31,653 bases of DNA, taken from Clostridia bacterium (GTDB taxonomy: Bacteria; Bacillota_A; Clostridia; Peptostreptococcales; JAAYPU01). Position 1 is the first letter of the stretch. Each line of letters begins with the position of its first letter. Shown in pieces: positions 31,631-31,653 of the stretch. The stretch covers positions 1 to 31,653 of the forward strand of contig JAKSCF010000736.1 in the NCBI GenBank assembly GCA_022360735.1, given 5' to 3'. The position numbers were made by a program, and so were the translations under genes. The notes under the pieces are model-generated. The model was given only the letters and a program-made list of their open reading frames with translations. It searched no databases and was not told the origin of the DNA.

Positions 31631-31653
31631 CACATGTATTTGATCCTATTCAA

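Overview
The window looks like a chromosomal piece from a low-GC, spore-forming anaerobe of the Clostridia. It carries a gerA-type germinant receptor operon, a spore-coat transglutaminase (tgl), a c-di-GMP-I riboswitch and a firmicute-style ethanolamine utilization (eut) locus controlled by an ANTAR two-component system. Intergenic DNA is very AT-rich and ribosome binding sites are strong GGAGG types. No tRNA, rRNA, CRISPR array or intact transposase was recognised. Genus cannot be fixed from sequence alone.

Layout. 191-1849 (+) is a lone PAS/AAA+/TyrR-like HTH sigma-54 activator. 1850-2178 holds its terminator hairpin and a minus-strand c-di-GMP-I riboswitch with its own terminator, pointing antisense into the activator gene. 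2179-5991 (-) is gerAA-gerAB-gerAC. 6180-7936 (-) is an unknown gene overlapping tgl. 8151-8348 (-) is a cold-shock protein with a long 5' leader. 8569-8842 is a decayed gene. 8954-28638 (-) is a 23-gene eut bacterial microcompartment (BMC) cluster. 28921-29373 (-) is a ferritin-like gene, 29541-31244 (+) a COG3044-type ATPase, and 31281-31484 (-) a small membrane protein.

How the eut genes work together. EutW (sensor kinase) and EutV (response regulator with ANTAR RNA-binding domain) should relieve terminators. Three tandem-hairpin/terminator leaders are visible, before eutS, before eutA1 and before a second lyase set. EutH imports ethanolamine. EutB/EutC (adenosylcobalamin lyase) makes acetaldehyde and ammonia, with EutT supplying AdoCbl and EutA reactivating the enzyme. 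EutE makes acetyl-CoA, PduL-type EutD makes acetyl phosphate, and EutP/EutQ relate to acetate kinase activity. The shell is EutS, EutM, EutL, EutN, a BMC-Rho_N-like fusion and a PduT-like Fe-S trimer, the last encoded beside its PduS-like flavin/Fe-S partner. No eutG alcohol dehydrogenase was seen.

Most notable: (1) a second complete eutB2-eutC2-eutA2 module with its own ANTAR-type leader, whose EutB2 has Ala at position 362, where EutB1 and E. coli EutB have the substrate-amine-binding Asp; (2) a ~40-bp imperfect direct repeat, derived from the 3' end of the ferritin-like gene, at both edges of the eut cluster, suggesting island insertion; (3) an orphan c-di-GMP riboswitch aimed antisense at the sigma-54 activator; (4) eutN apparently starting at AUU; (5) EutQ split into two genes around eutH.
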